From Streptomyces sp. AcH 505 (GTDB taxonomy: Bacteria > Actinomycetota > Actinomycetes > Streptomycetales > Streptomycetaceae), in assembly GCF_000818175.1 (NCBI RefSeq), contig NZ_JTIY01000001.1, positions 2,766,085-2,815,981 on the forward strand: a stretch of 49,897 bases of DNA, written 5' to 3'. The position numbers and the translations under genes were made by a program. The notes beneath the pieces are model-generated. The model saw only the letters and a program-made list of their open reading frames with translations. It did no database searches and was not told the origin of the DNA. Each line of letters starts with the position of its first letter. Within the stretch, counting starts at the first letter, position 1. Shown here one piece after another: positions 7,079 to 15,497 of this stretch.

Positions 7079-10000
7079 ATGGCTATCTCTGTGGGATCCG
7101 TCGAGGTCGACGTCATCCCGAACACTCAGGGCATCTATGCCCGTCTCCGGGACGGTCTGGTACCGGCTGCGACGCGTGCTGGTGAGGATGCAGGCAACGC
7201 AGCTGGACACGCGTTTGGCCCGGCGATGCAGGGTGCTGTCGGCAACGGCATCGGTACGACCATCGGTCAGCAGATCGGTGCGCAGATCGCGGCCCGTATC
7301 GCTGCTGAGATCCGCGACGCGATGGCTCAGGGCATCACCCAGGGCGGTGCGCAGGCCCGTGCAGCGTCGACCCGTCAGGGTGGTGAAGCTGGAGGGGCGT
7401 TCGGCCGCACGTTCCGTACCCGGGTCGAGGCCGCCTTGCGGAGCCTGCCTGACATCACGATCGGCGCTAACACCTCCGAGGCGGACGCGGACATCCGTGC
7501 ACTGCGGGTGCAGCTGGAGACGCTGGCAACCCAACGCGTCGGCATCGACGTGGATGCGGAGACGGCCCGCCGGCAGATAGACGAGCTGGAACGGGAACTC
7601 ACCCGTCTTGGTGCGGCGAGCCCGGACATCAACGTCCGCATCAACGTCCGTGCGGCGACCGCCCAGTTGGCTGCTTTGCGTGCGGACATTGCCCGCCTTG
7701 ACGGGCAGGACGTCGACATCGACGCGGACGTCGACACCAGCCGGGCGATCACCGGGTTCAGCAATCTGACCACCGTGGCGGTGGGGTTGGGTCCGGCGAT
7801 CATCCCGGTTCTGGCCACGGTCGGCGCGGGGCTTGGTGCGATTGCGTCGGCTGGCGTGTCGGCGGCGGCTGGGGTTGGTGCTGTCGCCTTGGTGGCGATC
7901 CCTGCGTTCAAGCAGATCGGGTCCGCCCTGCAGGCACAGAAGGCCGCTCAGGACGCTGCCACCCAGTCGACGGGCAACGGCGCCGCCGCAGCTGTGGCAG
8001 CCCAGCAGCGCGCCATTCAGATGGCGACAGCAACGCAGGGGCTGGCGACGGCGGAACGCAACGGCGCCCGGCAGATAGCCACCGCCCAAGAGGGCGTAAC
8101 GAAAGCCCGGCAGAACGCTGCGTCGGTGGCCGCCCAGGCGTCCCAGCGGACCCAGGCTGCGGCCCGTGCTGTGCAGGACGCGGAGAAGCAGCTGGTGTCC
8201 GCGCAGAAGGACGCTGTCAGGGCGCAGCAGGATCTGACGACGGCCCGCAAGGATGCCGCCCAGCAGCTGCAGGACATGAACGACCGGCTTGCCGGCTCCG
8301 CCCTCGACGAGCGTGCGGCGGTCCTGCGGGTGCGGGAAGCCCAGGACGAGCTGACCAAGTCTCAGGCGGCCGGCTCGAAGGCCACCCAGCTTGACCGTGA
8401 TCAGGCGCAGTTGGCCTACGACCAGGCCGTGCAGGGGCTGAAGGATCAGCAGAAGGAAAACGCCCGGCTGAAGACGGAGACGGCTGCGGCGAACAAGGCG
8501 GGGGTCGAGGGCTCCGACACGGTCCTGAGCGCCCAGGACCGGCTGTCTCAGGCCAAGCAGCACGTAGCCGACCAGGCGGTTGCCGTGCGGGACGCGGAAG
8601 CCGCACAGTCCCGGCAGGCGGTGCAGAACGCCCAGGATGTGGCGGAGGCTCAGGGCCGCATCGTCGAGGCGCAGAAGAGCGTGGCTGTCGCCCAGCAGTC
8701 GGCGGCGGATTCGGTGGCGTCGGCGCAGCGTCAGATCCAGTCGGCGCAGATGTCGTCGGCAACCGGGTCGGACGCGGCGGCCACGGCTCAGGCCAAGTAC
8801 CGGGCGGAGCTGGCCAAGCTGACCCCGTCCGCGCGGGACACGATGACCGCGTTCACCGGGCTGAAGACGGCGTTCAGCGGATGGTCGCGGAGCTTGCAGC
8901 CGCAGGTGATGCCCATCTTCACGCTAGGGCTGAACACGATCCGCAAGATTCTGCCGCAGCTGACGCCGCTGGTGGTGGCCGCGTCCGGTGCCGTGATGGG
9001 CCTGATGCGGTCCTTCGCCAGTTGGGTGGAGGGCGGCGGTATCAAGCGGGTGGTCGCCTGGTTGTCGACGACGGCCGGCTCGTCCATCCGGGGGTTCGGG
9101 CAGATCGTCGCCAACATCTTCAGCGGGATCGGCGGCATCCTCCGGTCGTTCGCCCCGTCCTCGCAGACGGTGGTGGCATCCCTGGTGCGGCTCACGGCGC
9201 GCTTCCGGGAGTGGGGCCAGTCCGGTACGGGTGTGCGGTCGCTGCTCGCCTACGTGCGGGATGTGGGTCCGACGGTCGGCGAGTTCTTCAAGAACGCGGC
9301 GATCACCGTGGGCAGGCTGGTGCAGGCGCTCGCCCCGCTCGGCGGTGTGAGCCTGATGGTCATCAACATGATGGCGCGGCTGACCGCGTCCATTCCGCTC
9401 CCGGTGCTGAAGATCCTCACCACTGTGGTCGCAGGCGCCATCGTGGGGCTGCGGCTGTACGCGTTGACGATGACGGTCGTCGCCGCGGCACAGAAGGCGT
9501 GGACGATCGCTCAGACCGTGTTCAACGCGGTGATGTCACTGAGCCCGCTGACCATCATCATCATCGCGATCATCGCGTTCGCTGCCGCGGTCGTCATCGC
9601 CTACAAGAAGTCGGAGACGTTCCGGGCGATCGTCCAAGCGGCGTGGGCTGGGATCCAGGCGGGCGCGAAGGCGGTGATCGGCTGGTTCTCGGGACCGTTC
9701 AAACGGTTCTTCACCGTGACGATTCCCGGCGTCTTCAACACGGTCATCAACTGGGTTAAGAAGAACTGGCCGTGGATCCTCGGCGCCCTGACAGGACCGA
9801 TCGGCCTGGCGGTGGTGTACATCGTCAAGCACTGGGATCAGGTGCGGGCCGGTCTGTCCGCCGGCTGGAATTGGATCAAGAAGTGGGTCATCTCTCCGAT
9901 CCAGGACTTCTTCACCAAGAAGATCCCCGGGTGGGCGGGCACCCTGAAGAACCGGGTAGTCGAGGCGTTTGAGAGCGCGGCGACCGGACTGGGCAAGGCG

Positions 10001-11287
10001 TGGGGGAAGATCCAGGAACTGGCCAAGAAGCCGGTCAAGTTCGTCATCGACCAGGTGTACAACAAGGGCATCGTCAAGACGTGGAACCTGATCGCGTCCG
10101 CTTTCGGTGCACCCCCGCTGGCCAAGATGCCACTCACCGGTTGGGCGACAGGTGGTGTCCTTCCCGGCTACACGCCTGGTCGCGACGTTCACCGCTTCGT
10201 CTCCCCGACTGGTGGCCGGCTCGACCTGTCCGGCGGCGAAGCCATCATGAGGCCGGAGTTCACCCGGGCTGTGGGCGGCGGGTTCGTCAACACCCTCAAC
10301 AAGATCGCCACGACGCGGGGTGCGAACGGGGTCAAGGCCGCCTTGGCGCCCGCGCTCGGCGGGAACCCACTGCCCAGCCAGCAGTTCAAGGATGGCGGGA
10401 TCTTCGGGTGGATCGGGAAGGCCGCATCGGGTGTCGGCTCCAAGGCGTGGGACGGGATCAAGAAGGGGGCCAGCTGGCTCACGGACGGGCTGGAATCGTC
10501 GGCTCGCGCTGGGGTCAGCCATGTTGTTGACCCGCTGCTGAAGAGGTTCCCGGGCGCTGACACCGGGTTCGGGAAGATGATCCGCCGCATCCCCACGAAG
10601 ATCATTGACAGCCTCTTCGGGTACTCGAAGAAGGCCGACGCGAAGGGTGCCGGGGGGATCGGCGGGCCGAAGATTCAGACGGCCCTGAAGTGGGTCAAGA
10701 CGCAGGCTGGCCTGCCCTATCAGTGGGCAGGTAATGGGTCACCTTCGTGGGACTGCTCAGGTCTGATGTCCGCGATCGAGTCTGTGATCCGTGGGGAGAA
10801 GCCGCACCGCCGCTGGGCGACCGGTTCGTTCTCCGGGAAGCAGGCGCCGCCCGGATGGGTCCTCAACGGCAAGTCGCCGTTCCAGATCGGCATCACCAAC
10901 GCGGGCGTGGGCCACACGGCGGGCACCCTCGGCGGGACGAACGTCGAGTCGAGGGGCGGAGCCGGGGTTGTCGTCGGCCCGCATGCCCGCGGCTGGAACG
11001 ATCCACTGTTCGGCAGCCACTACGGCTTCATGCCTGGCAAGTTCGACAGCGGCGGATACCTGCAGCCCGGCATGAATCTCGCGTACAACGGGACGGGCAA
11101 GCCGGAGCCGGTGCTGACGACACAGCAGCTCAGTGCGCTCACGGGGCGGGCCGGCAGTCAGGGGCCCGGCGACGTGAACGTGAAGGTGTTTGTCGGCAGT
11201 GAGGAAATCTCGAAGCTCGCACGGGTCGAGATCACGCACGCCAACCACGAACTGATGCAGGTGCTCAACGCGGGCGGCGGGAACTGA
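7079..11287 (+). CDS. Phage tail tape-measure-like protein with NlpC/P60 domain
   Basis: A 1402-residue protein with the full layout of actinophage tape measures. The N-terminus is AISVGSVEVDVIPNTQGIYARL. A Gly/Ala hydrophobic segment is at about 229-280, an Ala/Gln-rich coiled coil at about 285-590 and several membrane-like helices at about 640-850 (LTIIIIAIIAFAAAVVIAY). A Gly-rich linker leads to an NlpC/P60-type peptidase region (LPYQWAGNGSPSWDCSGL, catalytic Cys1226; GVGHTAG, His1279). In phages such proteins set tail length, reach the cell membrane and cut peptidoglycan during DNA entry. No capsid, portal, tube or baseplate gene is visible in the window. Start ATG is preceded by AAGGAC; a strong terminator follows. 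Confidence 0.85.
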   Translation: MAISVGSVEVDVIPNTQGIYARLRDGLVPAATRAGEDAGNAAGHAFGPAMQGAVGNGIGTTIGQQIGAQIAARIAAEIRDAMAQGITQGGAQARAASTRQGGEAGGAFGRTFRTRVEAALRSLPDITIGANTSEADADIRALRVQLETLATQRVGIDVDAETARRQIDELERELTRLGAASPDINVRINVRAATAQLAALRADIARLDGQDVDIDADVDTSRAITGFSNLTTVAVGLGPAIIPVLATVGAGLGAIASAGVSAAAGVGAVALVAIPAFKQIGSALQAQKAAQDAATQSTGNGAAAAVAAQQRAIQMATATQGLATAERNGARQIATAQEGVTKARQNAASVAAQASQRTQAAARAVQDAEKQLVSAQKDAVRAQQDLTTARKDAAQQLQDMNDRLAGSALDERAAVLRVREAQDELTKSQAAGSKATQLDRDQAQLAYDQAVQGLKDQQKENARLKTETAAANKAGVEGSDTVLSAQDRLSQAKQHVADQAVAVRDAEAAQSRQAVQNAQDVAEAQGRIVEAQKSVAVAQQSAADSVASAQRQIQSAQMSSATGSDAAATAQAKYRAELAKLTPSARDTMTAFTGLKTAFSGWSRSLQPQVMPIFTLGLNTIRKILPQLTPLVVAASGAVMGLMRSFASWVEGGGIKRVVAWLSTTAGSSIRGFGQIVANIFSGIGGILRSFAPSSQTVVASLVRLTARFREWGQSGTGVRSLLAYVRDVGPTVGEFFKNAAITVGRLVQALAPLGGVSLMVINMMARLTASIPLPVLKILTTVVAGAIVGLRLYALTMTVVAAAQKAWTIAQTVFNAVMSLSPLTIIIIAIIAFAAAVVIAYKKSETFRAIVQAAWAGIQAGAKAVIGWFSGPFKRFFTVTIPGVFNTVINWVKKNWPWILGALTGPIGLAVVYIVKHWDQVRAGLSAGWNWIKKWVISPIQDFFTKKIPGWAGTLKNRVVEAFESAATGLGKAWGKIQELAKKPVKFVIDQVYNKGIVKTWNLIASAFGAPPLAKMPLTGWATGGVLPGYTPGRDVHRFVSPTGGRLDLSGGEAIMRPEFTRAVGGGFVNTLNKIATTRGANGVKAALAPALGGNPLPSQQFKDGGIFGWIGKAASGVGSKAWDGIKKGASWLTDGLESSARAGVSHVVDPLLKRFPGADTGFGKMIRRIPTKIIDSLFGYSKKADAKGAGGIGGPKIQTALKWVKTQAGLPYQWAGNGSPSWDCSGLMSAIESVIRGEKPHRRWATGSFSGKQAPPGWVLNGKSPFQIGITNAGVGHTAGTLGGTNVESRGGAGVVVGPHARGWNDPLFGSHYGFMPGKFDSGGYLQPGMNLAYNGTGKPEPVLTTQQLSALTGRAGSQGPGDVNVKVFVGSEEISKLARVEITHANHELMQVLNAGGGN

Positions 11288-11292
11288 CGCGG

Positions 11293-11323
11293 CGAGGGGT
11301 ACGCACTGAGTGCGTACCCCTCG
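11293..11323. terminator. Rho-independent-type terminator after tape-measure gene
   Basis: Perfect 14-bp arms (CGAGGGGTACGCAC and its complement) enclose a TGA loop, 5 bp after the tape-measure stop codon. There is no long T-run, which is common for Streptomyces terminators. The palindrome would also stop the convergent small genes to the right. The GTACGCA element is shared with the hairpin at 130-172. Confidence 0.75.
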
Positions 11324-11331
11324 CTCGTGTG

Positions 11332-11472
11332 TCAGGTGGTGCGCTTGGTGTCCGGCAGCGGGCACAGCTTCTTGTGGACCCACACGGTCCAGCCGCCCCC
11401 GGAGTTGCCGGCCACGTCGAACGGCTCGGCCTCGGCGCGGGTCATGGGTTGGTCGCAGCGGGCGCAAGTCAT
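11332..11472 (-). CDS. Very small zinc-ribbon-like protein
   Basis: A 46-residue protein, MTCARCDQPMTRAEAEPF... with a C-x2-C near the N-terminus and a third Cys near the C-terminus (KKLCPLPDTKR). The form is that of a small zinc-binding protein. Its ATG at 11472 overlaps the stop of the upstream gene (ATGA), which strongly supports it despite its size. Function unknown; tiny Cys pairs of this sort recur throughout both elements. Confidence 0.65.
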   Translation of the reverse strand: MTCARCDQPMTRAEAEPFDVAGNSGGGWTVWVHKKLCPLPDTKRTT

Positions 11473-11696
11473 GCGCGGGCCGCCCTCGATGCGCGCCACA
11501 GTTGGTGGCCTTCGTGGCACATGCTCCCGTCGACACTCTCCCGGCAGAAGCCGCAGTCGTCGATGTGGGCCAGGTGCTCGCGATGCGCGTCCAGCGGATC
11601 GGGCAGGGATGCGGTGGTGCGCAGCTCCATGTGGCCTTGCGCCCCGGACCCGCTGTCCTGGTACACCCAGGCTGTGCCGTCGGTAGTCTCGTCCAT
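11469..11696 (-). CDS. Small Cys-containing protein
   Basis: A 75-residue protein starting MDETTDGTAWVYQDSGS at 11696, with CGFCRESVDGSMCHEGHQLW near the C-terminus (C-x2-C-x8-C-x2-H), a plausible single zinc site. The ribosome site GAGGGAG precedes it. The longer in-frame ORF to 11765 would read through a leader hairpin and is not preferred. It is translationally coupled to the 46-residue gene downstream. Role unknown. Confidence 0.65.
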   Translation of the reverse strand: MDETTDGTAWVYQDSGSGAQGHMELRTTASLPDPLDAHREHLAHIDDCGFCRESVDGSMCHEGHQLWRASRAARA

Positions 11697-11725
11697 GTCG
11701 TCGCTCCCTCGAAGCGTCGTCCAAG

Positions 11726-11752
11726 CCCCGGGCCGTGCCATCGGCCGCGGGG
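11726..11752. promoter_or_regulatory. 5' leader hairpin of the small zinc genes
   Basis: CCCCG-GGCCG pairs with CGGCC-g-CGGGG, flanked on the plus strand by GTTTTTC. In the direction of the minus-strand genes it reads GAAAAAC followed by the hairpin, ending about 30 nt before the start codon at 11696. Read on the plus strand it is a terminator shape facing the GntR gene. The same layout precedes 16410, 21218 and other minus-strand operons here. Confidence 0.45.
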
Positions 11753-11842
11753 GTTTTTCTTTCACCCGGATAGACCGTACTACCCCCTGCTACCCACGTG
11801 GCTAGCTATGGCGGGGCGTCCCTACCTACCTAGCTTTCGATC

Positions 11843-12088
11843 ATGAGCATCGACCGTGAGGGGCCCGTACCGCCGTACCGGCAGATCGCCGACCAGCTGC
11901 GCGCCCAGATCGCAGACGGGACGCTCCCCGTCGGCCGGCGCATCCCGAGCCTGGTCGAGCTGGAGCAGCAGTACGGCGTGGCCCGCGACACCCTCCGCAA
12001 GGCGGTACGGGTCCTGAAAGACGAAGGACTCGTCGAGACGGTCAGCGGCATGGGCGTGTTCGTCATCGCCCAGCCAGACGGGGACTGA
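11843..12088 (+). CDS. GntR-family repressor, KorSA-like
   Basis: An 81-residue protein that is only a GntR winged helix: PPYRQIADQLRAQIADGTLP, RIPSLVELEQQYGVARDTLRKAVRVLKDEGLVETVSGMGVFV. It lacks an effector domain. In pSAM2-type elements a small GntR repressor (KorSA) holds replication and transfer genes off. The gene lies alone on the plus strand, convergent with traB, and the DNA upstream (11790-11842) is rich in GCTA/CTAG motifs that could be its operator. The role as kil-override repressor is inferred from family and context. Confidence 0.85.
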   Translation: MSIDREGPVPPYRQIADQLRAQIADGTLPVGRRIPSLVELEQQYGVARDTLRKAVRVLKDEGLVETVSGMGVFVIAQPDGD

Positions 12089-12108
12089 CACCCAGAATCG
12101 GGTGAGGC

Positions 12109-12183
12109 TGCTAGGTCTGCTGGTCTTGCTAGATCGCAGGTGGGGAGGCTGCTAGACCCGTTGCTAGGGTCCAGCAGCCTCCC
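12109..12183. repeat. TGCTAG direct repeats 3' of traB (candidate clt)
   Basis: TGCTAG occurs at 12109, 12127, 12150 and 12162 with a variant TGCTGG at 12118; starts are 9, 9, 23 and 12 bp apart. The last two lie in a hairpin with 11-bp outer arms (GGGAGGCTGCT at 12143-12153 and its complement at 12173-12183) and an inner GACCC/GGGTC stem. CTAG is normally rare in Streptomyces DNA. Streptomyces TraB proteins bind short direct repeats in clt, which in some plasmids lies at the 3' end of traB as here. Alternatives are a GntR operator or a convergent-gene terminator. Confidence 0.5.
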
Positions 12184-12197
12184 GCCGTCCAACAGGC

Positions 12198-14042
12198 CTA
12201 CTCGCCGGCCGCCGCGCTGATGTCCGTCCGCTTGTATCCGCGCCCCACGTTCTTCCCCTCGCGGGTGATCTGCCGGACGGTCACGCCATGGAGTTCCTTC
12301 TTCAGCTGCTCGACAGACCAGTCGAGACGGTCAGCCAGTTCGGCGAACAGCAGTGCGTCATCGTCCTTGAACGCGGCGAGGACGGCGGGGAGGGTGCTCT
12401 CCTCCTCCTCGACGACCCACTCGGGGAGGGTGCCCGCAGCCTCGCGCAGCTGGTACGCGGTCTCGGCAACCCCGAACAGGTCGAAGTCGTCGAGGAGGAA
12501 GGACCGCATCATGGTGGGTTCGTTGCCGTCCGCGTCGAGGATGCCCAGGCCGCGGTGCGCACGGGAAATCTCCGAGGCGTTGAAGCCCCGCCCGACCGCG
12601 CCGGCACCGAGTACGGCGTTCGAGGCGATGGTGTCCGGGCAGCGCATCGCCCACCGCAGACTGCAGACACCCTTCAGCGATCCGGGGATCGCGTCCGACG
12701 TCATCCGCTGTGTGGCCAGGACCAGGATCACCCCGGCAGCGGGGCCACGGCTGGCGATGTCGACCATGACGTCAACGATCTCTTCGCCCAGGGGCGACGT
12801 GACGTAGTACCGGGTCTCGTCGACCACGGTCAGCTCGATGTCGACCTGAAGTGAGCGGCACAGATCCGGGGTCAGCTTCGAGCCGGCGCCCGCTTCGTCG
12901 AGCATGTCGAAGACCGCTTCCATCTGCTGCTGCATCTTCCGCAGATGCCGCAGCAGGCGGGCAGGGTTGCGCTTGACCGCCGTGTGGGCGACCTTCCGCC
13001 ACGGGCGATGGTCGCCGGCTCCCTTCCCGTCGAACAGGTGAATCCTCGGCGTGACCGCGAGGGCCGCGGCTCCGACGATGGTGTTGGTTGCCACGGTCTT
13101 TCCGGCGCGGGGCTCGCCAGCGACCAGGAGGGAGGCGTCGACCAGGCGGAGGAACTCCCGTCCGCCACGCCCGTTGACCCCCACGGGGATGCCTGCCCAG
13201 AAGTCGAGCGGCTCGGTTCGGCCGATCAGGGGCGACGGGTACACCCGCAGGAACGGGTCATCCTTGGCGACGTAGATGTCGAGCAGCCCAGCGTGCGAGG
13301 GGACCAGGTCGAAGAACACCTGAGTCTCACCAACACCCAGGGCGGACGCGAAGTCCGCCTCCTTGCCCAGGGCCTTACGGGCTCGCTGACCGGGCGGCAT
13401 CTTCAGCTTGGTCGACCAGCCCTGTCCCTCGTTCATGATCGGGCTGGCGAGGCGCATCTCCTCGACGTCCCGCCCGGTACCCAGCTTGGACACGACGGCC
13501 GCGCGGGTCACAGCGTTTTCGCCCGGGTTCTTACGGCTCAGCCCGGGGAAGACGAGCGGCGTCTTGCGGTCCCGCAACCGACGACGGACATCAACGGCCG
13601 CGCCGGTACCGAGGATCGCCGTTGCCGAGTACAGCGGGGTGTTCGGGTCGATGAGCCACCAGGACATTCCGAAGGTGACCAGGGACAGGCCGGTACTCCA
13701 CCACAGGGTGTGGCGCCGGCGGGTACGCACCTTCTCGACGAACTCGGGTGACTCGCTGATGGCTGTGCGGTAGTCGTCGGCCCGCATCCACACCCAACCG
13801 GCCTTCAGCATCCGGGCCGTACCCGCGATCGGGGTGGAGACGATCAGGTACCCGGCACGGATCGCGGTCCATCCGTAGCGCCACCGCCGGGCGTGGTGGA
13901 GTACGACCCGCACCCATCCGCCGGACGTTCCGGGTACGGGCACGGGGACGTCGGGTACGACCTGCACCCGGGGTGCATCCGGCTCCGATTGGGGCGGCAC
14001 AGACTCCGCAGCCTTGAACAGTTCGAGGACGTTCTCAGACAT
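12198..14042 (-). CDS. traB: TraB/FtsK-like conjugal DNA translocase of element 1
   Basis: A 614-residue septal DNA-translocator family ATPase, expected to pump double-stranded element DNA into the recipient. The N-terminal part has one or two membrane segments (about 140-175, LWWSTGLSLVTFGMSWWLI). The FtsK/SpoIIIE motor has Walker A GEPRAGKT near 308, Walker B ELTVVDE near 404 and the later block GVILVLATQRMTSDAI. The C-terminus has a winged-helix-like gamma domain (LLFAELADRLDWSVEQLKKEL...TREGKNVGRGY) of the type that reads clt repeats. Start ATG at 14042 has AGGAAC upstream; the longer ORF to 14078 has no ribosome site. TGCTAG repeats lie just 3' of it. Confidence 0.9.
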   Translation of the reverse strand: MSENVLELFKAAESVPPQSEPDAPRVQVVPDVPVPVPGTSGGWVRVVLHHARRWRYGWTAIRAGYLIVSTPIAGTARMLKAGWVWMRADDYRTAISESPEFVEKVRTRRRHTLWWSTGLSLVTFGMSWWLIDPNTPLYSATAILGTGAAVDVRRRLRDRKTPLVFPGLSRKNPGENAVTRAAVVSKLGTGRDVEEMRLASPIMNEGQGWSTKLKMPPGQRARKALGKEADFASALGVGETQVFFDLVPSHAGLLDIYVAKDDPFLRVYPSPLIGRTEPLDFWAGIPVGVNGRGGREFLRLVDASLLVAGEPRAGKTVATNTIVGAAALAVTPRIHLFDGKGAGDHRPWRKVAHTAVKRNPARLLRHLRKMQQQMEAVFDMLDEAGAGSKLTPDLCRSLQVDIELTVVDETRYYVTSPLGEEIVDVMVDIASRGPAAGVILVLATQRMTSDAIPGSLKGVCSLRWAMRCPDTIASNAVLGAGAVGRGFNASEISRAHRGLGILDADGNEPTMMRSFLLDDFDLFGVAETAYQLREAAGTLPEWVVEEEESTLPAVLAAFKDDDALLFAELADRLDWSVEQLKKELHGVTVRQITREGKNVGRGYKRTDISAAAGE

Positions 14043-14075
14043 GATGTGTGTTCCTGTCTCGCGAGGGACGGGGTA

Positions 14076-14118
14076 CACGGGGCGGCCGGATTCCTTGGTC
14101 GGGTACGGCCGCCCCGTG
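14076..14118. promoter_or_regulatory. Intercistronic hairpin upstream of traB
   Basis: Perfect 13-bp arms (CACGGGGCGGCCG and complement) lie between the spd-like operon and traB on the minus strand, 34 nt before the traB start. There is no U-run, so it is more likely an mRNA-stability or attenuation element than a full terminator. It belongs to the recurrent pre-start hairpin pattern of both elements. Confidence 0.5.
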
Positions 14119-14124
14119 GCACTG

Positions 14125-14295
14125 CTACTTCTGCCGCTTCTTCTCCTCGCGCGCCTTGGCCTGCTTGGCGATGCGGTCGAGGGCGCGCTTCTGCTTCGAG
14201 GTCAGGACCCCGCCGCGCATGGCGGCGACGGCGCTGATGCGGGCGATGCGGGCCAGGTCGAGGTGCCCGATGTCGTCGTGGTCGGAGATCGACAT
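14125..14295 (-). CDS. Small basic protein
   Basis: A 56-residue protein, MSISDHDDIGHLDLARIARI... ending in a very basic helix (KQKRALDRIAKQAKAREEKK). The start ATG is 1 nt beyond the stop of the upstream membrane-protein gene, and codon use is normal for the strain. The basic tail suggests binding to DNA or to acidic membrane lipids. Function unknown; placed in the spd-like operon upstream of traB. Confidence 0.65.
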   Translation of the reverse strand: MSISDHDDIGHLDLARIARISAVAAMRGGVLTSKQKRALDRIAKQAKAREEKKRQK

Positions 14296-14296
14296 G

Positions 14297-14596
14297 TCAA
14301 CGCCCCTTCCGCACGTTGTTCCACAAGGACCAGAGGACCAGCACGCAGATGGTGAGGGACACGGCGGCGATGGCCACGGCCACGGCGGACACGGCCACGG
14401 TCAGCAGGAACACTGACCCGCCCACCCCAATCCCGATCCACTTCCCGGCCCCGCCCGACGCGGCCGGTACGGGCTGAGGGGCGGCCGGCTGCTGCGCCAG
14501 CTGCTGCGCCTTCAACGCGGCGACGATCAGGGCCAGCTGCGCCGAGTTGTCCGCAGCTTCGACCGCATCCTTGGCGGCCTTCTCGATGTCGCTCAT
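14297..14596 (-). CDS. Small membrane protein, Spd-like
   Basis: A 99-residue protein with an N-terminal helical, Ala/Gln/Pro-rich part (EKAAKDAVEAADNSAQLALI, QQLAQQPAAPQPVPAASGG). A long hydrophobic stretch (about 53-92, IGIGVGGSVFLLTVAVSAVA onward) is enough for one or two membrane helices, ending in basic NNVRKGR. Small membrane proteins in this position in Streptomyces plasmids (Spd) promote intramycelial spread and interact with TraB. Overlaps the upstream gene by ATGA. Confidence 0.75.
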   Translation of the reverse strand: MSDIEKAAKDAVEAADNSAQLALIVAALKAQQLAQQPAAPQPVPAASGGAGKWIGIGVGGSVFLLTVAVSAVAVAIAAVSLTICVLVLWSLWNNVRKGR

Positions 14597-15303
14597 GACG
14601 TCACCAGGGTCTTGCGGAACTCTTCCTGCAGCTCTTGGGCCCGCTTCTGCCCGACGCGCAGCTTGGTCTTGATGTCGCGGATGGTTGGCAGGATGCCGTC
14701 GCCCAGCTGCCCGCTGAAGTGGTCGGCGGCGTTGTCGATGCTCATCGGGGTGAGCGGGTCTTCGTCGCCTTCGAGTACGGCGTGTACTTCCGGACGGGTA
14801 CGGGTCCCCTCGGCGGCGAACACCGGACGCGGCTGGGACTCCTCGACAGGTGCGTCGGGTACGGCCGCCTCGATCTCCGGGTACGACTCGGGTACACGCT
14901 CCATCGACACATCCGAAATACCGTTGCTAACAGCAACGCTTTCCGGCGCGGCAGGCTCGGCGTGCTCGGTGCGGGCGAGTGCGTGGGTACGCCAGATCGC
15001 CACGGGTACGAGCAGCGAGACGACGACGACCATGGGGATGTTGACGGTCATCACGTTCGCGTCGAGGAGATGCGCGGCCACCTGTGCCGCACCCATCAGG
15101 GCCAGCGACAGGGCCACATCGAACGCCCGGAACCACCGCAGCGCAGCCATGGCGTAGGCGTCGAGGGCAACGGGGAGCATCGCGGCGATGATCCCGTTGG
15201 CGCCCAACTGGCGGGCGAGGTCGTACTCGGCGGTGGCAGTGAACGCGATGCCCGCGGCGAGGGACACCCGCCGCAGCCACACACGCACGTCAGTGTTTTT
15301 CAT
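14593..15303 (-). CDS. DUF2637-like membrane protein (Spd type)
   Basis: A 236-residue protein with four membrane helices in the first 120 residues (AAGIAFTATAEYDLARQLGA..., ALDAYAMAALRWFRAFDVAL..., NIPMVVVVSLLVPVAIWRTH). An acidic linker and a C-terminal helix-turn-helix-like segment (GILPTIRDIKTKLRVGQKRAQELQEEF) follow. This matches the DUF2637 family that accompanies spd genes in Streptomyces plasmids and AICEs. The membrane-plus-DNA-binding layout would suit anchoring transferred DNA at septa. It overlaps both neighbours by ATGA. The relative in element 2 is at 27937-28905. Confidence 0.8.
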   Translation of the reverse strand: MKNTDVRVWLRRVSLAAGIAFTATAEYDLARQLGANGIIAAMLPVALDAYAMAALRWFRAFDVALSLALMGAAQVAAHLLDANVMTVNIPMVVVVSLLVPVAIWRTHALARTEHAEPAAPESVAVSNGISDVSMERVPESYPEIEAAVPDAPVEESQPRPVFAAEGTRTRPEVHAVLEGDEDPLTPMSIDNAADHFSGQLGDGILPTIRDIKTKLRVGQKRAQELQEEFRKTLVTS

Positions 15304-15497
15304 CAGCGGCCCACCTCCGGGAGGGCTACGCGGATCGCCAGGTGCGCGAGGAGCTGTACGCCCGCACGGTCACCCAGACGGTTCGCTGTCAGAAGGTCCG
15401 CGAGGATCGCGGGCATGGGGGGCAGGGGCCGCGCCGACCGGGACACCGCGTTGAGTGCGATGTCCTCAGTCGGGCGGTTGATCATGTCGGTGCTCAC
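15303..15497 (-). CDS. Small protein of unknown function
   Basis: A 64-residue protein (GTG start at 15497) with a helical C-terminal half (AILADLLTANRLGDRAGVQLLAHLAIRV). It overlaps the upstream gene by GTGA and the downstream DUF2637-like gene by ATGA, so it is translated as part of the spd-like operon. No family recognised. Confidence 0.6.
   Translation of the reverse strand: MSTDMINRPTEDIALNAVSRSARPLPPMPAILADLLTANRLGDRAGVQLLAHLAIRVALPEVGR

Noticed and set aside
6893..8563. Long minus-strand ORF (556 codons) under the tape-measure gene
   Set aside because: It is Arg/Gly/His-rich mirror coding of the GC-rich plus-strand gene, with no motif or ribosome site.
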